From: Candidatus Wirthbacteria bacterium CG2_30_54_11
GTDB taxonomy: Bacteria > Patescibacteriota > CG2-30-54-11
Reading direction: 5' to 3'
Assembly: GCA_001873755.1 (NCBI GenBank)
Contig: MNZT01000028.1
Span: 1-12,602 of the forward strand
Length of the DNA stretch: 12,602 bases
Position numbers and translations under genes: made by a program. Numbering within the stretch: the first letter of the stretch is position 1; every line of letters begins with the position of its first letter. Shown here piece by piece: positions 6,565-12,479 of this stretch. A model generated the notes under the pieces. The model saw nothing but the letters and a program-made list of their open reading frames with translations, made no database searches and was not told where the DNA came from.

Positions 6565-7689
6565 TTATTTCCTCAAGATATGGACGATGGCGCTTCCCAC
6601 GAGCGAGCCGAAATTGTAGGCGAGACCGGTCTGGGCATTGGCGACCTGACGCGCGCCTGCTTCGCCGCGCAGCTGGGTCGCGATCTCGGCGACCTGTCGG
6701 ATGCCGGTGGCTCCCACGGGATGGCCACAGGCCTTCAGCCCTCCGGACGGATTGACCGGAAGTGACCCGGTGCGGCTGGTACGCCCTTCGCGGATCCACT
6801 TGACAGCTTCGCCCCGTCCGCAGAAGCTGAGGTTTTCCAGCATGATGAGCTCGACCGGGGTGAACCCGTCGTGGATCTCAGCCACCTGAATATCCTTTGG
6901 TGTCAGGTTGGCTTGACGAAATGCGTCAGAGGCTGCCTTCTGGACTTCTTTGCGGTCAGTAGGATCTCTGTCCTGGGCGAAATTGATGTGGTTGGTGGCA
7001 AAAGCGGAGCCAATGATCTGGATAGAGCGGTGCGTGCGCTTGCCGCGCTCCATGACCATGGCTGCGGCTCCGTCGGTGTTGGCACTGCAGTCGAACAGCC
7101 GCAGAGGGGAGCAGATCACTTTGGAATTCTCTATCATCTCCATGGTGACGTCTTTGCCGAAGAAATGTGCGTTGGGATTCAGATTGCCGTTCTGGTGGTT
7201 TTTGTACGAGACGAGCGCGAAGTCGTGCATCGTTGCGCCGTATTTCTGCATGTAGGTGCTGGCCGCCAGGGCTCCGGCTGCCGGAAAGACGAGTCCTTCC
7301 CGTTGGTCAAATTCCCTGTCTGCATCTCCTGCGACGAAGTAGAGCATGTCGGGAGAGACAGACATTTTTTCTCCGCCGACCACCAGAACACGCTGATAGT
7401 GTTTCAGTGAAATGCAGGCCTGGTGTACTGCTACACCACCACCGCCGCACGCAGCTTCCAGGCTGAAGATGGGGAGATGCAGGCCGGGAAAATAGCCGGC
7501 GAGCACGGCGCCCAGGTGGCACTGGTTATTGCTTGAGGCGCTGAGGTTGTTCGACACATAGATCGCCTCGATGTCCTTGATCTCCAGCGCCGCGTCCTTC
7601 AGTGCGCCTTCGATGGCCGAGAACATCATCTCGGGCAGGGTGAGGCTGGTCTGACCAAATTTTGAAACGCTGAGTCCGGTGATGTACAT
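6565..7689 (-). CDS. Thiolase-family protein (archaeal/SCP2-like), HDGF variant
   Basis: 374 residues, of the archaeal/SCP2-type thiolase branch. Motifs: LEAACGGGG with nucleophilic Cys81, NPNAHFFGKDVTMEMI (171-186), LRLFDCSANTDGAAA (196-210), HDGFTPVEL (273-281) and GGLKACGHPVGATG (316-329) with His323. Thiolases of this branch usually have HDCF, whose Cys acts as acid/base; here it is Gly275, and no Cys replaces it at the C-terminal CxG position. It may therefore be a degradative thiolase, an aldolase-type enzyme like the DUF35-partnered Ltp2, or a condensing enzyme with altered chemistry. Acetoacetyl-CoA formation from acetyl-CoA is plausible but unproven. GAGG lies eight bases before ATG 7689. 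It is followed after one base by the DUF35-DUF362 gene. Confidence 0.9.
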   Translation of the reverse strand: MYITGLSVSKFGQTSLTLPEMMFSAIEGALKDAALEIKDIEAIYVSNNLSASSNNQCHLGAVLAGYFPGLHLPIFSLEAACGGGGVAVHQACISLKHYQRVLVVGGEKMSVSPDMLYFVAGDADREFDQREGLVFPAAGALAASTYMQKYGATMHDFALVSYKNHQNGNLNPNAHFFGKDVTMEMIENSKVICSPLRLFDCSANTDGAAAMVMERGKRTHRSIQIIGSAFATNHINFAQDRDPTDRKEVQKAASDAFRQANLTPKDIQVAEIHDGFTPVELIMLENLSFCGRGEAVKWIREGRTSRTGSLPVNPSGGLKACGHPVGATGIRQVAEIATQLRGEAGARQVANAQTGLAYNFGSLVGSAIVHILRK

Positions 7690-7727
7690 GGGGGAATCCT
7701 CAAAAAAAATCCCAATTGACCAAATGA

Positions 7728-7777
7728 CTAATTGACCTAAAAAAATCCTTAGAAATTAGAGCACTTAGGTCAATTAG
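7728..7777. repeat. Inverted repeat with 13-bp stem between cobO and the thiolase gene
   Basis: CTAATTGACCTAA (7728-7740) is perfectly complementary to 7765-7777, around a 24-base loop. An extra direct AATTGACC copy sits at 7714-7721. The stem is A/T-rich and not followed by a clear T run in the leftward direction, so an intergenic repeat element is likelier than a terminator. It fills most of the 92-base gap. Confidence 0.65.
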
Positions 7778-7781
7778 AATT

Positions 7782-8306
7782 TTAGTACTCAACTCCTTCT
7801 CTTGCTTGAATGCCTTTGGTATAGGGGTGTTTGATCTCCTGCATGTTCGTGACATAGTCGGCGAGGTCGATGAGCGCCGGCGGGGCATTGCGGCCGGTCA
7901 TGACGAGCTCCAGGCCGGCAGGTTTGCTCCGTACGCAGTCTACCACGGCGGCGACCTCGAGCAAACCGAAATCCACGGCGCAGACGATCTCATCGAGGAT
8001 GAGGAGATCGTAGCCCTCTTTCATGGCTTCTCTCACGAACGCCAGGCCTCTGGCGGCTTCTTCCCTGTCTTTTGGCTGGATATTGTCCTTGAATACAAAA
8101 TCAGGCTGGCCGAACTGCACGATTTCTGTCGAGGGAAGAAATCTGAGTGCCCGGAGTTCACCGTAGTCGGTACGGCCTTTCATGAACTGGATGATCAGGA
8201 TCCTTCGTCCATGACCGGAGGCTCTGACCGCCAGGCCAAGGGCGGCAGTAGTCTTGCCTTTTGAGGGGCCGGTGTAGAGATGGACGAGGCCGGCATGGCT
8301 AGACAT
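7782..8306 (-). CDS. cobO: Cob(I)alamin adenosyltransferase (CobA/CobO type)
   Basis: Transfers the adenosyl group of ATP to reduced corrinoids, producing the adenosylcobalamin that the mutase in this cluster needs. The 174-residue length is normal for the family. The P-loop is GPSKGKTT (13-20; most members have GxGKGKTT), the Walker B region is DLLILDEI (100-107), TGRNAP is at 138-143, and the C-terminal MQEIKHPYTKGIQAREGVEY matches the family's conserved end. Start ATG 8306 lies 15 bases after the toxin stop, with no clear Shine-Dalgarno. The toxin-antitoxin pair separates it from meaB, so all three may be on one transcript. PduO- and EutT-type enzymes are unrelated in sequence and are excluded. 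Confidence 0.93.
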   Translation of the reverse strand: MSSHAGLVHLYTGPSKGKTTAALGLAVRASGHGRRILIIQFMKGRTDYGELRALRFLPSTEIVQFGQPDFVFKDNIQPKDREEAARGLAFVREAMKEGYDLLILDEIVCAVDFGLLEVAAVVDCVRSKPAGLELVMTGRNAPPALIDLADYVTNMQEIKHPYTKGIQAREGVEY

Positions 8307-8321
8307 AGGTGGTGATGGTAA

Positions 8322-8585
8322 TTAAGAAATTTTATACACATCCTTGCGATGGCCGCAGAGGTAGATTTCGATGGTTCCATCTTCAATGGTATACAACAAG
8401 CGATAGTCACCGATCCTCAGACGGAATCCAGGAAGCTTTTTACCTCTCAGTTGTGTGATATCCAGACTGGGGTCGCCGGGATCAGCTTCCAGTCTGGCCA
8501 GAGCTGACAGGATTTTCTCTATGATCCGGTTGCCCAGGCGAGCTATTTGCTTCTGGGCTTTGGGTTTGATGAGGAGTCTAGGCAT
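8322..8585 (-). CDS. RelE/ParE-type toxin
   Basis: An 87-residue RelE/ParE-superfamily toxin, probably an mRNA interferase acting at the ribosome. Family pattern: an N-terminal helix pair (KAQKQIARLGNRIIEKILSA), LRGKKLPGFRLRIGDYRLLY and the C-terminal IYLCGHRKDVYK. I chose ATG 8585, which overlaps the antitoxin stop by 8 bases, rather than an in-frame ATG at 8672 whose extra 29 residues are only the antitoxin gene in another frame. It lacks its own good ribosome binding site, as expected for translational coupling. RelE versus ParE (gyrase poison) cannot be settled by reading alone; RelE/YoeB-like seems likelier. Confidence 0.87.
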   Translation of the reverse strand: MPRLLIKPKAQKQIARLGNRIIEKILSALARLEADPGDPSLDITQLRGKKLPGFRLRIGDYRLLYTIEDGTIEIYLCGHRKDVYKIS

Positions 8586-8874
8586 CGGGGGAGCGGCCTT
8601 GTTTTTTGAGTTGATCTCTGAAGTCAGAGAGGCTGACACCGGCGGCATCACTTTCGTTCCGTATGGCTTCATTCAGAGCCAGAGTGTCGAGAAAATCTTC
8701 CTGGATGCGCTGGAGCTCTGCGAAATAGGCAGGAGTGACGATCACCATCTCGGGCTGGTAGTTTTTCATACCTACCACGAAGTTTTGCTTCTTGAGCATC
8801 TTTCTCATGACACCGAAGTTCTTCTGAATCTCAGTAACCGAGAGCTGTTGGTCAATGTACGCCTGAATAGTCAT
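8578..8874 (-). CDS. Phd/YefM-type antitoxin
   Basis: A 98-residue protein upstream of and overlapping the toxin. The N-terminal part (about 10-55) has the Phd/YefM DNA-binding pattern: SVTEIQKNFGVMRKMLKKQ, then a beta hairpin FVVGMKNYQPEMVIVTPAYF. The acidic C-terminal helix (about 55-98) would wrap the toxin. Antitoxin-first order and overlap are standard. It is expected to repress its own promoter. Sequence conservation within the family is weak, so the neighbouring toxin supports this call. Confidence 0.8.
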   Translation of the reverse strand: MTIQAYIDQQLSVTEIQKNFGVMRKMLKKQNFVVGMKNYQPEMVIVTPAYFAELQRIQEDFLDTLALNEAIRNESDAAGVSLSDFRDQLKKQGRSPDA

Positions 8875-8885
8875 TTCGTGCCGCC

Positions 8886-8922
8886 ATACTATGTATAATT
8901 ATGCAGACAATAGTATATACAA
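8886..8922 (-). promoter_or_regulatory. Candidate promoter/operator of the toxin-antitoxin operon
   Basis: The A/T-rich 48-base gap between meaB and the antitoxin holds an inverted repeat, ATACTAT (8916-8910) and ATAGTAT (8892-8886), with a 17-base spacer. TATACA (8897-8892) could be a -10 with TTGTAT (8922-8917) as -35, although the 19-base spacing is long. Phd-type antitoxins bind such palindromes to repress their operons. Which hexamers are used is uncertain. Confidence 0.4.
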
Positions 8923-9888
8923 TTATTGTTTATCAGGCAAACCGAATTTGTGTGTCTGTAGAAATAGTTGTGCCGCCTGGTGAGGAGTGATCTTCCGGTC
9001 AGCTACGAGCAGCCTGGCCTGATTCCACCATTCTGGATCGTTTGACCTGTCTGTGATGGTCGAAAGGCGGCAGTGAATGCAGTCCAGGATCTCTCTCTGA
9101 ATCCTGCCGGACTGTTTTTGGGGAGACTGAACCTGCGTGTGCGAAGTGATCATTTTCAGCAGTTCAACGATGCCTTCGCCGTTCTCAGCTTTGGTCTTGA
9201 GCACGGGGATCTGCCAGGTCTGTTCTTCGGAACTTTGCAGCTTGACGTCTGCTAGCATCATCTGCAGCTGCGCCTGTTTGCGGTCGGCACCGGGGAGGTC
9301 GGATTTGTTGATGACGAAGATGTCGCCGATCTCCATGATGCCGGCCTTGATGGCCTGGATATCGTCGCCGGCTTCCGGCGTCAGCACATTGACGAGGGTG
9401 TCGGTGAGGTAGGCGATATCGACCTCGAGCTGGCCGGCACCGACAGTCTCCACGATTACGAAGTCGAAACGGGCAGCATTGAATACATGGAGTATGTCAG
9501 CGGTCGCGTTTGAAATTCCGCCGCGATGTCCACGGGAGGCCATGCTGCGGAAGAACACTTTGCCTTCTGATTTTTCACTGCCGTGGTATCTGATCCGGTC
9601 GCCGAGTACCGCACCTCCGGTAAAAGGGCTGGTCGGGTCGATGGCGAGCACGGCGATGGTCTTGTCCGCTTTGACCAGATGACTGATCAGCTGGTTGACG
9701 AGTGTGCTCTTGCCAGCGCCAGGGAGGCCTGTGATGCCGATGACATGTGAGTACTTCGGCTCGAGATAGAGTTCGTCAGCCAAGCCCAGAGCCTGTTCGT
9801 CCAGGTTTTCAATACCTGAGATCAGTCTGGCGAGGGCGATGAAGTCGCGCTGTTTGATCTTGTTGTTGTCAGTTTTTGGGGTAGCCAT
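8923..9888 (-). CDS. meaB: MeaB/ArgK-type G3E GTPase, methylmalonyl-CoA mutase chaperone
   Basis: A 321-residue P-loop GTPase that gates delivery of adenosylcobalamin to methylmalonyl-CoA mutase and protects the enzyme from inactivation. Visible: Walker A GLPGAGKST (54-62), the IDPTSPFTGGAVLGDRIR segment (83-100) characteristic of MeaB, SMASRGHRGG (115-124), ETVGAGQLEVD (147-157) with the switch region, and NKSD (194-197) for guanine recognition. Length and motif order are normal for the family. It lies downstream of the mutase genes on the same strand, separated by 193 bases of repeat-like DNA. AGGT precedes ATG 9888 by about nine bases. The neighbouring mutase makes the chaperone role secure. 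Confidence 0.95.
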   Translation of the reverse strand: MATPKTDNNKIKQRDFIALARLISGIENLDEQALGLADELYLEPKYSHVIGITGLPGAGKSTLVNQLISHLVKADKTIAVLAIDPTSPFTGGAVLGDRIRYHGSEKSEGKVFFRSMASRGHRGGISNATADILHVFNAARFDFVIVETVGAGQLEVDIAYLTDTLVNVLTPEAGDDIQAIKAGIMEIGDIFVINKSDLPGADRKQAQLQMMLADVKLQSSEEQTWQIPVLKTKAENGEGIVELLKMITSHTQVQSPQKQSGRIQREILDCIHCRLSTITDRSNDPEWWNQARLLVADRKITPHQAAQLFLQTHKFGLPDKQ

Positions 9889-9914
9889 AGTGGGTGACCT
9901 GGTACAAACAATGC

Positions 9915-9984
9915 AGATCCATTCGTTTCGGAAGCCTTCCTCCTACGTCAAATGCACTACGGAGGACAAGTCGTTCAGGATGAC
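9915..9984. repeat. Imperfect intergenic palindrome (GATCC...GGATGAC type)
   Basis: Between mcm and meaB. On the minus strand it begins GTCATCCTGAACGAC and ends with ATGGATCT, the ends of a widespread family of bacterial intergenic repeats. Inner complementarity includes TCCTCC (9938-9943) with GGAGGA (9961-9966). GGAAGCCTTCC (9930-9940) is a second small palindrome. Family assignment is by pattern recognition. Confidence 0.5.
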
Positions 9985-10008
9985 GGCTCGCGATTATTTT
10001 TTTGTATT

Positions 10009-10065
10009 GTCACTCTGAGTTCCGCGAAGGTACGTCGTTCGCGAACGACGTACCGAAGAGTCTCC
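10009..10065. repeat. Repeat element with a 26-bp perfect palindrome
   Basis: A GTCACTCTGAG start and GAAGAGTCTCC end flank a perfect 26-base palindrome at 10029-10054 (left arm GGTACGTCGTTCG, right arm its exact complement). The ends match the same broad class of TCaCTCTGAG...GAAGAgTCTCC repeats as the neighbouring element. The hairpin would form just after the mcm stop (10082) on the leftward transcript. With no T run after it, it is more likely an mRNA 3'-end stabiliser or a mobile repeat than a terminator. Confidence 0.75.
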
Positions 10066-10081
10066 TGTCATTCAAAAACAA

Positions 10082-11746
10082 CTAAAGAGTAATTCTCTGC
10101 TGATATTCTCCGAATTCCTCCCGCATGACGGAGCAGATCTCTCCTATGGTCGCATAGCATTTCACGCAGTCGTACACATAGGAGAACAGGTTGCCGCCGC
10201 GGCGGATGCGGTCTTTCAGCTTCATGAGAGAGATGATGACTTCTTTGTTCGGTCGTTCCTGCTTGAGTTTCTCCAGGCTGCGCAGCTGAACCTCTTCCAG
10301 TTCAGGCGAATGAAAATGGATATCGATCTCCAGTTCCTCGTCCTGTTTGGTCAGGAAGCGGTTGACACCAACCACGGTCTGCTCGCGGTCCTTGATAGCC
10401 TTGAATGTCCTGTAAGACTGTTCCATGATGGTGCGCTGGGGATAGCCGTCCTCGATGGCCAGGCGCATGCCGCCCAGCTTTTCGATCTTGCTCAGTTCCT
10501 GCTCCACATCAGTGACCATGCGGTCGGTCAGGGATTCGATGAAGTAGCTGCCTCCGAGGGGATCTACCGTGCTTGGTACTCCGGTCTCGTAGGCCAGGAT
10601 CTGCTGGGTGCGCAGTGCGATGCGCACGGATTCTGTGGTTGGGAGAGCGAGAGCTTCGTCGTAGCTGTTTGTGTGAAGTGACTGCGTGCCGCCGAGCACA
10701 GCCGCGAGCGCCTGGTAGGCGACCCGAACGATGTTGTTGTACGGCTCTTTGGCGGTGAGCGAGGAACCTGCGGTCTGCGTGTGAAATTTTAAAGTGAGGC
10801 TTTTGGGATTTCTGGCTCCGTAACGATCCTTCATCATGGTCGCATAGATACGTCTAGCGGCCCGGAATTTGGCGATTTCCTCGAACAGGTCTGAGCCGCT
10901 GGAAAAAAAGAAGGATAGGCCCTGGGCAAAGGAATCCACTTCCAGCCCGGTGGTCAGCGCAGCGTCGATATACTCGATGGCATCGGCAAAGGTAAAGGCT
11001 AGCTCCTGCACGGCATTGGCCCCGGCTTCGCGGATGTGGTAGCCGGAGATGGAGATCATGTTCCACAGGGGCAGATGCTTGGCGCAGGTCTCGAAGATGT
11101 CGGTGGTCAGACGGAGCGAAGGCCCGGGCGGGAAAATGTAGGTGTTGCGGGAAATGTATTCCTTCAGGATGTCATTCTGGATCGTGCCTCTCAGGTTCTT
11201 GGTCTCTGCTCCCTGCTTTTCTGCCAGCGCCACATACATGGCGAGGATCACGATCGCCGGCGCATTGGCGGTCATGGAGGTCGAGACGCCCACCAGAGGG
11301 ATGCCGTCGAACAGTACTTCCATGTCCCGGAGCGAATCGATGACCACCCCGGTCCGGCCGACCTCGCCCAGGGCCATGGGATGGTTGGAGTCGTAGCCGA
11401 GCTGGGTGGGCAGGTCAAAGGCGATGGACAGACCGGTCTGACCGCTTTCCAGCAGGTACTTGTTCCGTTTATTCGTTTCTTCGGCGGTGCCGTACCCGGC
11501 ATACTGGCGCATGGTCCAGAGCCGCCCGCGGTACATGGTGGGGTAGATGCCGCGGGTATAGGGGAATTCGCCGGGCAGTTCGAATCCTGGTTCATCCTGG
11601 TCGAGTTCGGTATAGACGGGTTCGATATTTTTGTCCGACGCAGTATGAAAGGCAAGTTGCCGTTCAGGTGTCTTCTTCTGGAAAGGCTTGAGCGTATCGT
11701 TTTTCCACTGCGCAAAAAGTTTTTTCTTTTGTCTTCTAGCTGGCAT
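10082..11746 (-). CDS. mcmA1: Methylmalonyl-CoA mutase, large (catalytic) subunit
   Basis: The catalytic TIM-barrel subunit of B12-dependent methylmalonyl-CoA mutase, 554 residues and lacking the C-terminal B12 domain, as in the archaeal split form. Motifs: TRGIYPTMYRGRLWTMRQYAG (64-84), DLPTQLGYDS (111-120), TIQNDILKEYISR (188-200) and ISGYHIREAGA (233-243). Residues matching the P. shermanii enzyme's Tyr89, Gln197, Arg207 and His244 are Tyr72, Gln190, Arg200 and His237. Tyr72 and Arg200 favour methylmalonyl-CoA over isobutyryl- or 2-hydroxyisobutyryl-CoA mutase, which carry other residues there. I chose ATG 11746, which overlaps the small-subunit stop by 11 bases. An upstream in-frame ATG at 11809 would only add residues from the overlapping gene. 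Confidence 0.95.
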   Translation of the reverse strand: MPARRQKKKLFAQWKNDTLKPFQKKTPERQLAFHTASDKNIEPVYTELDQDEPGFELPGEFPYTRGIYPTMYRGRLWTMRQYAGYGTAEETNKRNKYLLESGQTGLSIAFDLPTQLGYDSNHPMALGEVGRTGVVIDSLRDMEVLFDGIPLVGVSTSMTANAPAIVILAMYVALAEKQGAETKNLRGTIQNDILKEYISRNTYIFPPGPSLRLTTDIFETCAKHLPLWNMISISGYHIREAGANAVQELAFTFADAIEYIDAALTTGLEVDSFAQGLSFFFSSGSDLFEEIAKFRAARRIYATMMKDRYGARNPKSLTLKFHTQTAGSSLTAKEPYNNIVRVAYQALAAVLGGTQSLHTNSYDEALALPTTESVRIALRTQQILAYETGVPSTVDPLGGSYFIESLTDRMVTDVEQELSKIEKLGGMRLAIEDGYPQRTIMEQSYRTFKAIKDREQTVVGVNRFLTKQDEELEIDIHFHSPELEEVQLRSLEKLKQERPNKEVIISLMKLKDRIRRGGNLFSYVYDCVKCYATIGEICSVMREEFGEYQQRITL

Positions 11747-12149
11747 CAGAGGACTTTCCCAGATCGAAGTAGGTACGGATCCTTTTGGCCACATCATCCA
11801 GGTCGTCATGGATGCCGTAAATGTGTGCTACTCCCATAGACTTCAGTTCTGCATAATCCTGCTCCGGGATAATGCCCCCGGCGAGGAAAAGTTTGTCAGT
11901 GACGCCTTTCTGTTCGAGCCGTTTGAACAACTGCCGGAACTGGGCGACATGCCCGCCGCTGAGCGAACTGAGCATGACGACATCAGGATCTTCCTGGATG
12001 ATGGCGTCTGAGATCATGCGCGGGGTCTGACGGACGCCGGTGTAGATGACTTCAAATCCAGCGTCCCGGAGCATGAGCGCGAGGATCTTGGCTCCCCGGT
12101 CATGGCCGTCGAGGCCGGGTTTGGCGATGAGAATTCTGATAGGCTTCAT
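11736..12149 (-). CDS. mcmA2: Methylmalonyl-CoA mutase, small B12-binding subunit
   Basis: A 137-residue cobalamin-binding Rossmann domain, the partner of the adjacent large subunit. It carries the DxHxxG motif as DGHDRG (14-19), whose His16 ligates cobalt; SxL as SSL (61-63) in VMLSSLSGGH; and the GG as LAGGIIPE (89-96). The late loop that usually reads FGPGT is YGIHD (111-115), a departure close to where the nucleotide tail binds. ATG 12149 has no clear Shine-Dalgarno. It is the first gene of the leftward cluster and lies 45 bases after a predicted attenuator terminator. A lone corrinoid protein for a methyltransferase is unlikely given the neighbour. Confidence 0.94.
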   Translation of the reverse strand: MKPIRILIAKPGLDGHDRGAKILALMLRDAGFEVIYTGVRQTPRMISDAIIQEDPDVVMLSSLSGGHVAQFRQLFKRLEQKGVTDKLFLAGGIIPEQDYAELKSMGVAHIYGIHDDLDDVAKRIRTYFDLGKSSDAS

Positions 12150-12193
12150 GAAAGTGAGAAATTAATAAATAAGACGACTGGTCATCGAGCAAT

Positions 12194-12219
12194 AAAAAAG
12201 CTTCCTTAGGAAGGAAGCT
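12194..12219 (-). terminator. Rho-independent terminator in the mutase leader (attenuator 3:4 stem)
   Basis: On the minus strand AGCTTCCTT (12219-12211) pairs perfectly with AAGGAAGCT (12207-12199) around a CCT loop, and a run of six T (12199-12194) follows at once. It stands between the promoter at 12338-12367 and the first mutase gene at 12149, so if used it would stop transcripts before the operon. The 5' arm can also pair with an upstream segment (see the attenuator entry). Confidence 0.8.
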
Positions 12220-12263
12220 CGAGAGGAGACGCGTACAGCGCAGCCACCGGCTTCCTAGGAAGC
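12194..12263 (-). promoter_or_regulatory. Candidate transcription attenuator of the mutase operon
   Basis: Four complementary segments in transcription order: 1 GCTTCCT (12263-12257), 2 AGGAAGC (12256-12250), 3 GCTTCCT (12218-12212) and 4 AGGAAGC (12206-12200). 1:2, 2:3 and 3:4 are mutually exclusive pairings, and 3:4 is the terminator. Segment 1 begins two bases after the stop codon of a possible leader peptide. A ribosome halted earlier would free segment 2 to pair with 3 and allow read-through; a ribosome at the stop would cover segments 1 and part of 2, favouring termination. The 1:2 stem is short (five pairs around a CTAG loop). This is inferred from sequence alone. Confidence 0.6.
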
Positions 12264-12264
12264 G

Positions 12265-12321
12265 CTAATAATTCCGATGGTGACGATGAAGGAAGAACGG
12301 TAGGGCATGGGTTCTCTGCAT
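12265..12321 (-). CDS. Possible 18-residue leader peptide of the attenuator
   Basis: A short frame encoding MQRTHALPFFLHRHHRNY ends in TAG at 12267-12265, directly before attenuator segment 1. Its second half is rich in candidate control codons: Phe-Phe, then His-Arg-His-His-Arg. It starts about ten bases after the predicted transcription start and has no recognisable Shine-Dalgarno, so initiation would be near-leaderless. Position, length and His/Phe bias fit leader peptides of amino-acid operons, but the downstream mutase has no obvious link to His or Phe. With only 18 codons it may be chance. Confidence 0.45.
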   Translation of the reverse strand: MQRTHALPFFLHRHHRNY

Positions 12322-12337
12322 ATGATCTGTCTGTTCA

Positions 12338-12367
12338 ATTATGGCACATCGGCGGTTTTGGTGTCAA
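12338..12367 (-). promoter_or_regulatory. Sigma70 promoter of the mutase operon
   Basis: Minus strand: a consensus -35 TTGACA (12367-12362), an 18-base spacer, and -10 CATAAT (12343-12338), five of six matching TATAAT. Transcription should start near 12331. It drives the attenuator leader and the leftward mutase cluster. This is the best promoter match I found in the window. Confidence 0.75.
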
Positions 12368-12390
12368 ATCCCCGAATTAGATCACGAAAT

Positions 12391-12443
12391 ATCTTACCGA
12401 AGGAGGTAACGTTAGCTCATTCATAATCTTACCGAAAGGTGGG
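12391..12443. repeat. Tandem motif at the presumed left end of an insertion sequence
   Basis: ATCTTACCGAAGGAGG (12391-12406) and ATCTTACCGAAAGGTGGG (12426-12443) are two near-identical direct copies 35 bases apart, upstream of the transposase start at 12480. Such tandem motifs near an IS end can be transposase binding sites. The exact IS boundary cannot be set, because the other end lies outside the window. Confidence 0.5.
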
Positions 12444-12479
12444 ACAATCTCTTGATTTACAATCAGGAGGGCCCAGAAC

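Noticed and set aside
6871..7410. Long plus-strand open frame of 179 codons
   Set aside because: It is antisense to the well-supported thiolase-like gene and shows no recognisable protein motifs. The same holds for the other long frames opposite the mutase and DUF35-DUF362 genes.
8586..8672. Longer toxin start at ATG 8672
   Set aside because: The extra 29 residues are an alternative frame of the antitoxin gene; an 87-residue toxin from 8585 fits the family.
11747..11809. Longer mutase large-subunit start at ATG 11809
   Set aside because: The extra residues overlap the small-subunit coding sequence and do not look like the family N-terminus.
12200..12260. T-box riboswitch in the mutase leader (GGTGGC...GCGTCTCC before the terminator)
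   Set aside because: The TGG core lacks the following ACC, the flanking arms pair poorly, and about 75 nt upstream is too short for a specifier stem I. The leader-peptide attenuator explains the stems better.
12150..12380. Adenosylcobalamin riboswitch upstream of a B12-dependent enzyme
   Set aside because: I looked for the B12-box GCCACTG and AGYCMGGAGACC-type conserved blocks on the minus strand and did not find them in order; the leader is also too short.
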